33,625 nt of DNA from Patescibacteria group bacterium UBA2193 (GTDB lineage Bacteria > Patescibacteriota > Minisyncoccia > Moranbacterales > DUUL01): assembly GCA_002327335.1 (NCBI GenBank), contig DCVH01000021.1, forward strand, positions 1 through 33,625, read 5' to 3'. Within the stretch, counting starts at the first letter, position 1. Every line of letters starts with the position of its first letter. Below, piece by piece: positions 1-8,341 of this stretch. Position numbers and translations under genes: made by a program. The notes below the pieces were generated by a model. That model made no database searches. It was not told the origin of the DNA and saw only the letters and a program-made list of their open reading frames with translations.

Positions 1-34
1 ACAATAATCTTATACCAATGTCCTCGGACTTCCA

Positions 35-63
35 CTAGATTCCCTTCTTCAAGGGAATGACAT
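35..63. repeat. Short REP-like palindrome at the left edge
   Basis: A small hairpin (TTCCCTT / AAGGGAA) ends in GGGAATGACA, the same edge seen on the GC-rich REP-like copies at 91-117, 417-466, 12138-12195 and 15415-15442. It looks like a minimal or decayed member of that family. It is assigned on edge similarity only. Confidence 0.4.
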
Positions 64-90
64 AACACATTTTCTTACTTTATCCCGATT

Positions 91-117
91 GTCATCCCCG
101 CGAAGGCGGGGATCCAG
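91..117. repeat. REP-like palindrome overlapping the end of the GIY-YIG gene
   Basis: GC-rich palindrome: GTCATCCCCGC, short loop, GGCGGGGATCCAG. It is in inverted orientation to the copy at 417-466. The stop codon and last codons of the GIY-YIG gene lie in it, so the C-terminal tail SGSPPSRG is repeat-encoded. Confidence 0.8.
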
Positions 118-409
118 AAATCAGGTTTATGTATAGATCTTCCCAACCAGGATTAAATTCCTCTATTATTCTCAATTTCCATTTTCTGTTCCACTTTTTC
201 AATTGCTTTTCTCTGTAGATTGCTGCATTGATATCCCCTCCTTCTTCATACCATACTAAATTATTAATTTTATATTTTTTCGTGAATCCTTCTATTTCTC
301 CAGATTTATGTTCATAGACCCTTCTTAATAAATCATTCGTTACTCCAACATATAAAGTTCCATTCCTTTTGCTTGCTAAAATATATACAAAATAGTTTTT
401 GCTGTTCAT
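92..409 (-). CDS. Single-domain GIY-YIG nuclease-like protein
   Basis: A 105-aa protein consisting of one GIY-YIG domain. FVYIL (about 7-11) and YVGVT (about 20-24) form the GIY...YIG signature. NDLLRR (25-30) carries the catalytic-type arginine and REKQLKKW (66-73) the conserved glutamate region. This family (UPF0213-like, found in many copies in some genomes) has no agreed cellular role; nuclease chemistry is inferred from the fold. Natural homologues end near DLYINL, and here a short tail (SGSPPSRG) is encoded by a REP-like palindrome that also supplies the stop codon. A second REP copy in inverted orientation sits just upstream of the start (417-466), so the gene is framed on both sides by the repeat. 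No Shine-Dalgarno sequence is visible. The family call is firm, the role open. Confidence 0.88.
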   Translation of the reverse strand: MNSKNYFVYILASKRNGTLYVGVTNDLLRRVYEHKSGEIEGFTKKYKINNLVWYEEGGDINAAIYREKQLKKWNRKWKLRIIEEFNPGWEDLYINLISGSPPSRG

Positions 410-416
410 TGAAAAA

Positions 417-466
417 CTGGATTCCCGCCGGAGTTTATGCTCGCGAAGACGGGTGCGGGAATGACA
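417..466. repeat. REP-like palindrome upstream of the GIY-YIG gene
   Basis: A longer copy of the family: CTGGATTCCCGCC at one edge, GCGGGAATGACA at the other, with about 25 bases between. It is inverted relative to 91-117. Together the two copies bracket the GIY-YIG gene as a unit of about 376 bp that ends 10 bases before the gatB stop codon. Confidence 0.8.
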
Positions 467-476
467 AATTATAATA

Positions 477-1982
477 TTATTTAAGCCTCTCTTTCAAAAT
501 TTCCATCACAATTTGCGGGTTAGCTTTTCCTTGGGTTTCTTTCATAATTTGCCCCATCAAAAATTTGATGGCGTTTTCTTTTCCCGCTCTGTAATCTTCA
601 ACAGAACTTGGATTGTTGTCAATAACTTTTTTGACAATTTCTTCAAGTGCTCCCTGATCAGAAGTTTGCGCAAGATTTTTTTCTTCAATAATTTGCGATG
701 GATCTCCTCCGGTTTGAAACATTTCTTCCAAAACAGTTTGCGCCGCGGAAGAATTTATTTCTCCTTCATAAACAATTTTGATAAGTTCTGCAAAATTTTC
801 AGGCGTTACTTTAACATCTTTCACGCTTCCTCCAGAAATCATTAAATGTTTTTGAATTTCAGTCATTAAATAATTTGCCGCCAACCGATAGAGTTTTATT
901 TTTCCTTCTTCATTGAAATCATGATCTTCCTCCGCCATCCAATTTTCAAGTTCACTGCAAGTTTGCTCGAAATAGCAAGAAGTGTCTTTGTCACTCACGA
1001 TTATTTTCGCATTCTCCGGCAATAAACCAAATTGTTCAATAAACCGCAAATTCTTTTGTTGAGGCAATTCACAAATAGTTCTTTTGATATTTTCAATATA
1101 CTCATCACTATATTTTAACGGCAAAATATCCGGCTCCGGAAAATATCGATAATCATCAGAATTTTCTTTTTCACGTTGAGAAAAACTTTCACCCAAAACA
1201 TCATCCCAGCCCCTGGTTTCTTGAACAACTTTTTCGCCTTCATCCAAGAGTTTCCCCTGTCTCTCTATTTCATAAATAATCCCTTTTTCAACTGCCTTAA
1301 AAGAATTAATATTTTTTATTTCCACTTTTGTTCCGGAAAGTGGATCTTTTCCAACTTCGTGAAGTGAAATATTTGCTTCACATCGCATTTGCCCCTTTTC
1401 CATATCAGCCGGAGAAATTTGAAGATATCGGAATAAAAGTCTAAGTTCCTCACAAAAAGCTTTCGCTTCACTTGCAGAAGTAATATCCGGCTCGGTCACC
1501 AACTCCATCAAAGGGACTCCGGCCCGATTGAAATCCACTAGAGTCTCCTTGGTTCCTTTTTGATGAATTGATTTTCCGGTATCTTCTTCGAGATGAATTC
1601 GAGTTATCCCAATTCTTTTTTTCTCAAGCTGACCTTCGCCATTTCTAAATTCAATCTCCATGAATCCTTTTTCACAAATTGGTTTGTCATATTGAGAAAT
1701 TTGATAACCTTTTGGAAGATCAGGATAAAAATAGTTTTTTCGATCAAACTTGGTATCATTAGCAACTTTGCAATTCAACGCCAAGCCTGCCTTCATCACA
1801 AAATCAATTGCCTCCTTGTTTGGAACCGGCAGACTTCCTGGTTGACCGGTGCAAACTGGGCAAATATTCTTATTTGGAGTTTTTTCTTCCCCCATTCCGT
1901 TTTTGCAAGCACAAAACATTTTGCTTTTTGTTGCAAGTTCCACGTGAACTTCCATTCCAATTGTTGGTTTATATTTTGTCAT
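477..1982 (-). CDS. gatB: Asp-tRNA(Asn)/Glu-tRNA(Gln) amidotransferase subunit B
   Basis: A 501-aa GatB, normal length. It is the tRNA-binding and kinase subunit of the GatCAB complex, which amidates Glu-tRNA(Gln) or Asp-tRNA(Asn) in cytosol. The N-terminus has the family pattern IGMEVHVEL (8-16), zinc-type cysteines (CAC near 24-26, CPVC near 41-44), FDRKNYFYPDLPKGYQ (about 79-94) and RIHLEEDTG. The last 150 or so residues form the helical YqeY-like tail. gatA and gatC are not in the window, so the operon is split. Start ATG at 1982 has no Shine-Dalgarno sequence, as for most housekeeping genes here. The REP-framed GIY-YIG gene lies just downstream on the same strand. Presence of GatB implies that this organism makes Gln- and/or Asn-tRNA by transamidation. 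Confidence 0.97.
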   Translation of the reverse strand: MTKYKPTIGMEVHVELATKSKMFCACKNGMGEEKTPNKNICPVCTGQPGSLPVPNKEAIDFVMKAGLALNCKVANDTKFDRKNYFYPDLPKGYQISQYDKPICEKGFMEIEFRNGEGQLEKKRIGITRIHLEEDTGKSIHQKGTKETLVDFNRAGVPLMELVTEPDITSASEAKAFCEELRLLFRYLQISPADMEKGQMRCEANISLHEVGKDPLSGTKVEIKNINSFKAVEKGIIYEIERQGKLLDEGEKVVQETRGWDDVLGESFSQREKENSDDYRYFPEPDILPLKYSDEYIENIKRTICELPQQKNLRFIEQFGLLPENAKIIVSDKDTSCYFEQTCSELENWMAEEDHDFNEEGKIKLYRLAANYLMTEIQKHLMISGGSVKDVKVTPENFAELIKIVYEGEINSSAAQTVLEEMFQTGGDPSQIIEEKNLAQTSDQGALEEIVKKVIDNNPSSVEDYRAGKENAIKFLMGQIMKETQGKANPQIVMEILKERLK

Positions 1983-2015
1983 ATTGTAGATTTAAAAATT
2001 TGACTATGTTTTTTA

Positions 2016-2175
2016 TTGACGCCAAAGGAAATAATTATTTTCTCACCTAACAAAATTTCGAAACACTTCATTAAACAAGAGAATGGTTATTTTCGAACGT
2101 ATTAAAACTCACTTTTAAAATACAAAGAAATGAAGTTTTAGTCAGTGAAAAAATAATCATTTCCTTGGTTTGTCA
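2016..2175. repeat. MITE-like hairpin element, copy 1
   Basis: About 160 bp with imperfect terminal inverted repeats: AAAGGAAATAATTATTTT at the left pairs with AAAATAATCATTTCCTT at the right. The right half (2083-2164) is roughly 85% identical by eye to the reverse complement of 30189-30270, including the core marks GAACGTA (2095-2101) and CAGTGAAAAAA (2143-2153) separated by 41 bp. It encodes no protein. A dispersed non-coding repeat is certain; mobility is inferred. Confidence 0.75.
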
Positions 2176-2268
2176 AAATTCTTAGATAATGTATTTTCAA
2201 GACTTAACACACTAAACTTCTTACTATAAGCTAAAAGCTATAAGCTATTAATTAAAAACTATCACCGC

Positions 2269-2297
2269 TTGCCTTATTCTAACACAAAATCTATAAT
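2269..2297 (+). promoter_or_regulatory. Probable promoter of the glycosyltransferase-dprA unit
   Basis: TTGCCT (2269-2274), 17-bp spacer, TATAAT (2292-2297). The -10 is a perfect consensus, the -35 moderate. Distance to the start codon is 41 bp. Confidence 0.5.
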
Positions 2298-2338
2298 AAA
2301 ACCATAAAACTTGCAAATCAACTAAATAAAAATTTTCT

Positions 2339-4192
2339 ATGAAAAATCAAGAATCCCCCAAAATCAAATTAAATCCTTTCGAAATAGTCTCATTTTTCTG
2401 GATATCATTTGCCATCCTCTCTCTTGCAACTGCCCTGTTTGGATTTTTTGATAAATGGAGCCTCTTGGCAATTTTGGCGATTCTCATCATTTCATTAATT
2501 TTTTTAATAAAAGAAAAAGTTTTTGTTTTTGAAAAATTTGATAAATTTTCCACGGCGATTTTCGCTTCCACCATTATTATTGGAATTTTCCTATCATTCT
2601 ATACAACACCGACTATTTTTGGTGGCAGAGATGAAGGATCCTATTCTTCATCAGCAATTCTCATCTCTCAAAAAAAAGGACTGACCTATAAAAACAAACT
2701 CGTTGATGAATTTTTCAAAATCTATGGCCCAGGGAAAGCGCTCAACTTTCCAGGATTCTATTATACCGAAGACGGAGCACTCAAGAGCCAATTTCTCCCT
2801 GGCTATCCCTCTTGGATTGCAATCTTCTATGAAATCGGCGGACTGAAAGGAATTCAATTTGCCAATCTTCTCCCTTTCGTTACTTTTCTCTTTTCCTTTT
2901 TTCTCATTATCAGACTGCTTCTTCAAAAAGCCGGCACCCCGGAAAAATCCATCAAAAAAGCCCAATTTATTTCTTTCGCAATTCTAGCCACCTCTTTCCC
3001 CTTGTTGGTTTTCTATAAATTCACTCTAAGCGAAATCTATTTTGCCGCTCTTTGTTGGTTTGCCCTCTATTTGATCCTGAAATATCTTGAAAACAAGTCT
3101 CTTCAAAATTACTTCATGATTTTCGCCCCACTGATATTAATAGTCTTCATTCGGATTGAAGCGGTTGCAATTATTTTCTTTTTTATTCTCATAATGATTT
3201 TGAAGGACGCCAACCATCTTCAGAAACCGCACTACCAGCTTCCTTTTATAATAACAGGGCTGTCATTCATCGCCGCGATATATTTTGAACCAAATTTTTT
3301 CATCGACTCTTTGAAAAACATCGTTCCTTTCGACATCAATCAAAACGGCACCATTGGAGAAGGCAATTCTGTCAGCAAAACATTCCTTTCGGACGACTGG
3401 AAAGGTTTCTACCTTCCAAAAATATTCTTCATATACAACCTGGTCGCATTATTTGCAATGGCGGTAATCGTGGTGATAAAATCAATGTTGAAATTCAGCC
3501 TTTCTGCAACCGATCGAGTCAAAAAAGACATTAGCAAAATCAATTCCTATATGCTGATTCCTTTTGTTTTTTTCTTCCCAACTTTTCTGTATTTTTTTGA
3601 TGCCAACATCTCGCTTGACCACCCTTGGCTTTTGAGAAGATTTGTTTTTTCCATTATTCCAATTCTAGTTCTTTATTCTGGAATATTCCTCGTCAGAATT
3701 CCTGCCGAGAAAAAATTACTTGCAAATCTGATTACTATTGCAATCATCGCAGTAAACTTTTCGCTCTTTATTCCGGAAATTACAAAGATAAATGAAAACT
3801 TTTTCACTTCTTCTCAAAACAAAACTCTTCTACCTCAAACAGAAAAAATTGCAAAAAACTTTGCTCCAAATGATTTGGTTTTAATTTCACAACAATCTTC
3901 CGGCTCAGGCTGGTCACTCATTTCAGAGCCAATGCGCAATCTCATGAATCTCAATGCCGTCTATTTCTTTAATCCCAAAGACTTGGAAAAAATAAACTTA
4001 GAAAATTTTAACAATGTCTATCTAATTGCTTCGAAGGAAGAAGCTGAACTCTATAGCACTCTCAATTTTGAAGGTGTGCCACAGAAATACAAAATCACCA
4101 ACAACATCATCAATCCTTCAAAAAATGCTGAGGAAAAACCACAATTTTCCAAATCTGAAACAATTGGAGAAATATATAAAATACAAAAATAA
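2339..4192 (+). CDS. Polytopic membrane glycosyltransferase (GT-C fold, PMT/ArnT-like)
   Basis: A 617-aa integral membrane protein with about ten hydrophobic segments (first at about 17-36, then 42-57, 71-89, and more to about 480) and a soluble C-terminal part of about 140 residues. Right after the third membrane helix is GRDEGSY (about 95-101). In GT-C enzymes an acidic pair in this first outer loop acts as metal/acceptor site. Such enzymes move a sugar from a polyprenyl-phosphate carrier onto lipid, glycan or protein outside the membrane. The substrate cannot be told from sequence. It is followed after 41 bp by dprA on the same strand and probably cotranscribed with it. A GT-C enzyme is likely; a generic dolichyl/undecaprenyl-phosphate-mannose transferase label would be overcalling. 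Confidence 0.7.
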   Translation: MKNQESPKIKLNPFEIVSFFWISFAILSLATALFGFFDKWSLLAILAILIISLIFLIKEKVFVFEKFDKFSTAIFASTIIIGIFLSFYTTPTIFGGRDEGSYSSSAILISQKKGLTYKNKLVDEFFKIYGPGKALNFPGFYYTEDGALKSQFLPGYPSWIAIFYEIGGLKGIQFANLLPFVTFLFSFFLIIRLLLQKAGTPEKSIKKAQFISFAILATSFPLLVFYKFTLSEIYFAALCWFALYLILKYLENKSLQNYFMIFAPLILIVFIRIEAVAIIFFFILIMILKDANHLQKPHYQLPFIITGLSFIAAIYFEPNFFIDSLKNIVPFDINQNGTIGEGNSVSKTFLSDDWKGFYLPKIFFIYNLVALFAMAVIVVIKSMLKFSLSATDRVKKDISKINSYMLIPFVFFFPTFLYFFDANISLDHPWLLRRFVFSIIPILVLYSGIFLVRIPAEKKLLANLITIAIIAVNFSLFIPEITKINENFFTSSQNKTLLPQTEKIAKNFAPNDLVLISQQSSGSGWSLISEPMRNLMNLNAVYFFNPKDLEKINLENFNNVYLIASKEEAELYSTLNFEGVPQKYKITNNIINPSKNAEEKPQFSKSETIGEIYKIQK

Positions 4193-4233
4193 TTCGTCTA
4201 CCTCTTTTACGAGGGTGGGAAAATAAAAAACAA

Positions 4234-5340
4234 ATGAGCATTTCCATAGAAGAAAAAGAGAAATATCTTTTAGGTTTTTCTTTGTTACCAGACATCGGGT
4301 TGGTCAGATTTTCAAAAATAATCAAACAATTCCCCGACATCACCACGGCGTGGAACTTCGAAGAAAAACACCTGCTAAGTGCTGATATATCAGAAAAACA
4401 AATCCAAAAAATTATTTATGGGAGAAAAAACATCAACCTTGAAAAAGAATATTCAAAATTAAAAGAAGAAAATATTTCAATAGTCTCTTCTTTTATTGAT
4501 GAAAAAAAATTCCCGAAAAAAATTCAGGAAATTCCCGGGGCACCGCTTGTCTTATTTGTAAAAGGCAATCAAGAAATTCTTCACAAAAAACAACTGGCGA
4601 TTGTTGGCACTCGCCGACCAACTCCCTATGGAAAACAGGTAGCGGAAAAACTAGCCAATCAAATCGCCCAATCCGGCCTCATCATCACCAGTGGTATGGC
4701 AATGGGAATTGATTCTCTGGCACATCAAGCCGCACTTGATAATCATCAACCAACCATCGCCGTTCTGGGAAATGGACTTTCCAACAAAATTCTTTCCCGA
4801 TCCTTCTCCCACAATCTGGGCCAAAAAATTCTCTCTTTCGGTGGAGCACTCGTTTCCGAATACCCGCCAAACTTTGAAGCAACCAAATTCACCTTCCCTG
4901 CCCGCAACAGAATTATCAGTGGACTATCTCTCGGCACGCTTGTGATTGAAGCTGGAGAAAAAAGTGGATCGCTCATCACCGCTCGCTATGCCCTTGAACA
5001 AAATCGAGAAATTTTTGCCGTTCCCGGAAACCTTTTTTCCTCTCAATCAATCGGAACAAATTGGCTCATCAAAGAAGGTGCCACACCCACCACTGATGCC
5101 AACGACATTCTTTCCGCCCTTGGCTTTTCCGCTAAAACAATTGCTTCCTCAGATTCAGAAATTCAATTTGAAAATACCGAAGAAAAATTAATATACAAAA
5201 CTCTCAATCACGAACCGATGCCGATTGATATGATCGCAAAAATTTCAAAAATTGACCCGCGAATATTAAGTGGCAAACTTTCCATGATGGAATTGAAAGG
5301 AATTATTAGAAATATGGGAGGAGGATTTATTCGAAGCTGA
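4234..5340 (+). CDS. dprA: DNA-processing protein DprA (Smf)
   Basis: A 368-aa DprA. In transformable bacteria it binds incoming single-stranded DNA and loads RecA. Domain order: an N-terminal SAM/HhH-like helical region (about 1-100), a Rossmann-type core with AIVGTRRPTPYG (about 122-133), SGMAMGIDSLAHQAAL, FPARNRIISG and EAGEKSGSLITARYALEQ, and a C-terminal winged-helix domain (about 305-368, PIDMIAKISKID onward). All core motifs are intact. A dprA-topA order is common in bacteria and is kept here although 664 bp of repeat-rich DNA separates them. There is only a weak, distant GAGGGTGGG upstream, so the start rests on the conserved N-terminus. It suggests competence or recombination ability; no com genes are in the window. 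Confidence 0.96.
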   Translation: MSISIEEKEKYLLGFSLLPDIGLVRFSKIIKQFPDITTAWNFEEKHLLSADISEKQIQKIIYGRKNINLEKEYSKLKEENISIVSSFIDEKKFPKKIQEIPGAPLVLFVKGNQEILHKKQLAIVGTRRPTPYGKQVAEKLANQIAQSGLIITSGMAMGIDSLAHQAALDNHQPTIAVLGNGLSNKILSRSFSHNLGQKILSFGGALVSEYPPNFEATKFTFPARNRIISGLSLGTLVIEAGEKSGSLITARYALEQNREIFAVPGNLFSSQSIGTNWLIKEGATPTTDANDILSALGFSAKTIASSDSEIQFENTEEKLIYKTLNHEPMPIDMIAKISKIDPRILSGKLSMMELKGIIRNMGGGFIRS

Positions 5341-5444
5341 TTTAATTAGTAGTTGATCCTGATGAAATGATGCAATAAACTTGTAATTTCACAGGATAAA
5401 TAGTTTATAGCCTGCAATTAATAGCGACCAATTTAAAATTCTTC

Positions 5445-5592
5445 AAAAAAGATATAATGTATTTATTTTTTGAACGTAATGGTTTTAAGAAGAAAAACAT
5501 AAACAATCAAAAGGCTATTATCTTTAGCCTGTTAGCTACTTCTAAGCAAGGATAAATTCAGTGAAAAAAATGAATGCATTATATCTTTTCAC
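5445..5592. repeat. MITE-like hairpin element, copy 3 (diverged arms)
   Basis: Left arm about 5445-5473 and right arm 5561-5592 are complementary: AAAAGATATAATG...ATTTTTT against its inverse, 23 of 25 positions by eye. Just inside the arms are GAACGTA (5472-5478) and CAGTGAAAAAA (5559-5569), the same core marks as in the copies at 2016-2175 and 30181-30278, but here 80 bp apart. The arm sequences differ from the other copies yet stay self-complementary. Membership rests on short core words, so it is tentative. Confidence 0.55.
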
Positions 5593-5602
5593 AAAATCAA
5601 TA

Positions 5603-5811
5603 CTATAAATATTCTACAAAATTGCTAAGCGCTGACAGAAAAAGAAAATGTAATACGGCTGTAAGGATGATAATGGTTTTTATTTAAAGAAAAAAGGTAG
5701 AGGGGGGTCGTGGGATTGATAATTTTTTACAAAAAATTTAGGGCGTAGCTACATGTAAGTTAGCTATAAATATTATACAAAGTTGCTATATACTGCCAAA
5801 AGAAGAAAAGA
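5603..5811. repeat. Degenerate direct repeat, two units of about 45-50 bp
   Basis: Unit 1 (5603-5650) begins CTATAAATATTCTACAAA and unit 2 (5764-5811) begins CTATAAATATTATACAAA. Both continue with TTGCTA and a purine-rich run of AGAA words. They are about 160 bp apart, one outside and one inside the inverted-repeat element at 5709-5864. Confidence 0.6.
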
Positions 5812-5864
5812 AATTACGATGCGGAGTGGTTCCTGAATTTTTTTAAAAAATTATTAATCCCACG
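5709..5864. repeat. Inverted-repeat element with arms of about 35 bp
   Basis: Left arm 5709-5743 starts CGTGGGATTGATAATTTTTT. The right arm 5830-5864 reads as its inverse with about five mismatches (CGTGGGATTAATAATTTTTT on the other strand). The loop of about 86 bp has no ORF. No T-run placement suggests a terminator. Likely a non-autonomous element or cruciform-forming repeat unrelated in sequence to the GAACGTA-core family. Confidence 0.7.
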
Positions 5865-5917
5865 GCCATCTTTCAGCAGAAAAACAATCATTCTACTATT
5901 TAAATTAATTTATATTT

Positions 5918-5946
5918 TTGACATTTAACAACTTCCCTCTTATTAT
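5918..5946 (+). promoter_or_regulatory. topA promoter
   Basis: TTGACA (5918-5923), 17-bp spacer, TATTAT (5941-5946): near-perfect sigma70-type promoter. The predicted start of transcription near 5953 leaves a leader of about 50 nt before topA. Confidence 0.75.
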
Positions 5947-6004
5947 CAAAGAATATGCAAATTTAGTCCTGTTTATGAAAAAATAATAATTTAACTTTTA
6001 TTTT

Positions 6005-8239
6005 ATGAATCTAATTATCGTTGAGTCGCCCACCAAAGCCAAGACCATTTCTCGCTTTCTCAAAAACTCAGAATACAAAGTCACTTCGTCTTTTGGCCAC
6101 GTTCGAGACCTTCCCAAAAAAGGACTCGGCATTGATGTTAAAAATAATTTTGAACCGGAATATGAAATTCCGGAAAAATCAGAAAAGACTGTCCGTGAAC
6201 TGAAAAAACTTGCAAAGGATTCTGACCTGATTATTCTCGCAACTGATGAAGACCGCGAAGGAGAAGCGATTTCCTGGCATCTTGTTTCTGCCTTAAATTT
6301 AAAGAACAAAAAAACTCAAAGAATCACTTTCCATGAAATCACCAAGACTGCCATCGAGAAAGCGTTGAAAAATCCACGAGAAATTGACATTGCCCTCGTT
6401 GATGCCCAACAAGCTCGAAGAATTCTTGATCGACTAGTTGGTTATAAACTTTCACCATTGCTTTGGAAAAAAATTCGACTTGGGCTCAGTGCCGGACGAG
6501 TGCAATCCGTTGCCGTTCGTTTGATTGTTGAAAAAGAAGATGAGATCAAGGCCTTCAAACCTCAAGAATATTGGACAATCGACGCACAACTAAAATCAAA
6601 GATGGAAGAATTCGGAGCAAAAGTTTTCAAAGAAAATGAGAAGGCACTGGGAAAACTTGGAATTGAAAACAAGAAACACGCTGATGAAATAAAAGGCTTT
6701 TTAGAAAAAGCTGATTTCAATGTTGAAAAAATCAACAAAAAAGAAGTTTCCAAGAGTCCAATTCCTCCTTTCATTACATCAACCCTGCAACAAGCAGGAA
6801 ATAGTTATCTTGGTTATTCTGCCAAACAAACCATGCGCATCGCTCAACAGCTCTATGAAGGAATTGCGCTTGAAAACAAACAGGCCACCGGTCTCATCAC
6901 TTATATGAGAACAGATTCACTTTCCCTCTCAACGGAAGCTGTCACTGAAATCAGAAGCGTTATTGAAGAAAAATTCGGGAAGAAATATCTTCCGGAATCC
7001 CCCAAGATTTACAAAACAAAATCAAAAGGCGCACAAGAAGCTCACGAAGCGATTCGACCAACATCTGCAAAACTTGATCCTGAAAATATCAAACAATTTT
7101 TGGATTCAAAACAATTCCGACTATACAAACTGATTTGGGATCGAGCAGTCGCCTCCCAAATGGCTTCCGCAAAAATGGATTCCACTTCCGTTGAAATCAA
7201 AGCCACCCAAGGGAGCAAAGAACAAAATTATTCTCTCAAAGCGACGGGGTCGATTATTAAATTTGATGGCTATCTCGCCCTTTCCGGAACCAAAAGAGAA
7301 GACGAGCTTCTTCCTGACTTAAAAGAAAATGAGAAAGTTGATTTAATTAAAATTAATGCCGAACAAAAAGAAACGCAACCGCCTTCTCGATACAGCGAAG
7401 CGACGCTGGTCAAAGCTCTTGAGGAATATGGAATCGGAAGACCTTCAACCTATGCTCCGACTATTTCCACTATTCAAGATCGAGGATATGTTGAAAAAGA
7501 TGAAAACAAAAAACTTTTTCCAACTGACACCGGAGTGGTTGTGAACACCTTACTCGTGAAACATTTCGACAAAATCGTTGACTATGAATTCACCGCAGAA
7601 CTCGAAAAACACCTCGACGAAATTGCCGAAGGCAAAAAGGAATGGGTTGAAGTTATTAAAAATTTTTACGAACCATTTATGCAAAACATCAAAAACAAAG
7701 ACAAAGAAATTCAAAAAGAAGATTTTCAAAAGAAACTCGACAAGAAATGTCCGCAATGCGGATCAGAATTAGTGGAAAAATTTGGAAGATTTGGAAAGTT
7801 CATCGCTTGCAGCAATTATCCGGAATGCAAATATACCGAAAAAACTTCTGACGACAAAAAACAAGAAGATGTGATAAAAAAACAAGAAGGAGGAAAAGAT
7901 GGAAAAATTATTTGTGAAAAATGTGGCAAAGAAATGGAAGTAAAAAGAGGTCGGTTTGGAATGTTCATCGGTTGCACCGGATATCCGGAATGCAAAAATA
8001 TCAAAAAAGTTGAAAACAAAACTGGCGTAGCTTGTCCAAAATGTGGCAAAGATATTGTTGAAAAAAAATCAAAAAAAGGTGGCCGAGTTTTCTTTGGTTG
8101 CAGTGGTTATCCAAAATGTGACTTCGCCATCTGGAACAAACCAACCGGAGAGAAATGCCCCAAATGCCAAAGCCTGCTCGTATTCGGAGCAAAAGACACC
8201 GTGCGATGTTCCAACAAAGAATGTGATTTCAAGAAATAA
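6005..8239 (+). CDS. topA: DNA topoisomerase I
   Basis: A 744-aa type IA topoisomerase that relaxes negative supercoils by cutting and passing one strand. The TOPRIM domain starts at the N-terminus with E7 (IIVESPTKAKT) and has the acidic triad D81-x-D83-x-E85 in ATDEDREGEA. The catalytic tyrosine is Y300 in GLITYMRTDS. The core RILDRLVGYKLSPLLW and GLSAGRVQSVA motifs are present. The C-terminus (about 580-744) carries three full C4 zinc ribbons (CPQCG...C..YPEC type) and a fourth shorter C4 unit ending CSNKECDFKK, as in typical bacterial TopA. It has its own strong promoter (5918-5946) and ends in a hairpin terminator (8290-8325). No Shine-Dalgarno sequence precedes the ATG. Confidence 0.98.
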   Translation: MNLIIVESPTKAKTISRFLKNSEYKVTSSFGHVRDLPKKGLGIDVKNNFEPEYEIPEKSEKTVRELKKLAKDSDLIILATDEDREGEAISWHLVSALNLKNKKTQRITFHEITKTAIEKALKNPREIDIALVDAQQARRILDRLVGYKLSPLLWKKIRLGLSAGRVQSVAVRLIVEKEDEIKAFKPQEYWTIDAQLKSKMEEFGAKVFKENEKALGKLGIENKKHADEIKGFLEKADFNVEKINKKEVSKSPIPPFITSTLQQAGNSYLGYSAKQTMRIAQQLYEGIALENKQATGLITYMRTDSLSLSTEAVTEIRSVIEEKFGKKYLPESPKIYKTKSKGAQEAHEAIRPTSAKLDPENIKQFLDSKQFRLYKLIWDRAVASQMASAKMDSTSVEIKATQGSKEQNYSLKATGSIIKFDGYLALSGTKREDELLPDLKENEKVDLIKINAEQKETQPPSRYSEATLVKALEEYGIGRPSTYAPTISTIQDRGYVEKDENKKLFPTDTGVVVNTLLVKHFDKIVDYEFTAELEKHLDEIAEGKKEWVEVIKNFYEPFMQNIKNKDKEIQKEDFQKKLDKKCPQCGSELVEKFGRFGKFIACSNYPECKYTEKTSDDKKQEDVIKKQEGGKDGKIICEKCGKEMEVKRGRFGMFIGCTGYPECKNIKKVENKTGVACPKCGKDIVEKKSKKGGRVFFGCSGYPKCDFAIWNKPTGEKCPKCQSLLVFGAKDTVRCSNKECDFKK

Positions 8240-8289
8240 ACTTCTAACTAAAAAATATAAGCGTTATTATACACATTTTGAGAAATGAA

Positions 8290-8325
8290 AAAACGAGAGA
8301 AGATTTCTATCTTCTCCCGTTTTAT
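8290..8325. terminator. Bidirectional intrinsic terminator between topA and the hydrolase gene
   Basis: Stem AAACGAGAGAAGA / TCTTCTCCCGTTT with one mismatch. It is flanked by A-runs on the left and T-runs on the right, so it can stop transcription of topA (+) and of the convergent gene ending at 8342 (-). Confidence 0.75.
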
Positions 8326-8341
8326 TATCCTTTACAAGAAT

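Larger units (their letters stand above)
1983..2338. other. 356-bp spacer between gatB and the glycosyltransferase gene
   Basis: No gene seen. It holds a palindromic repeat (2016-2175), a low-complexity stretch of AGCT/AAGCTATAAGCT-type words (about 2222-2260) and a probable sigma70-type promoter (2269-2297). The two flanking genes diverge from it. Confidence 0.6.
5341..6004. other. 664-bp repeat-rich spacer between dprA and topA
   Basis: No convincing gene. It contains two side-by-side inverted-repeat structures (5445-5592 and 5709-5864), a degenerate direct repeat of about 45 bp (5603-5650 and 5764-5811) and the topA promoter (5918-5946). Small ORFs here have no ribosome-binding site. A structured RNA cannot be excluded, but I recognise none. 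Confidence 0.6.

Noticed and set aside
513..2050. Plus-strand ORFs opposite gatB
   Set aside because: Phenylalanine-rich shadow frames of a highly conserved gene on the other strand.
5341..6004. tmRNA, RNase P RNA or 6S RNA in the large spacer
   Set aside because: None of their conserved sequence marks were found; the spacer is explained by repeats and a promoter.
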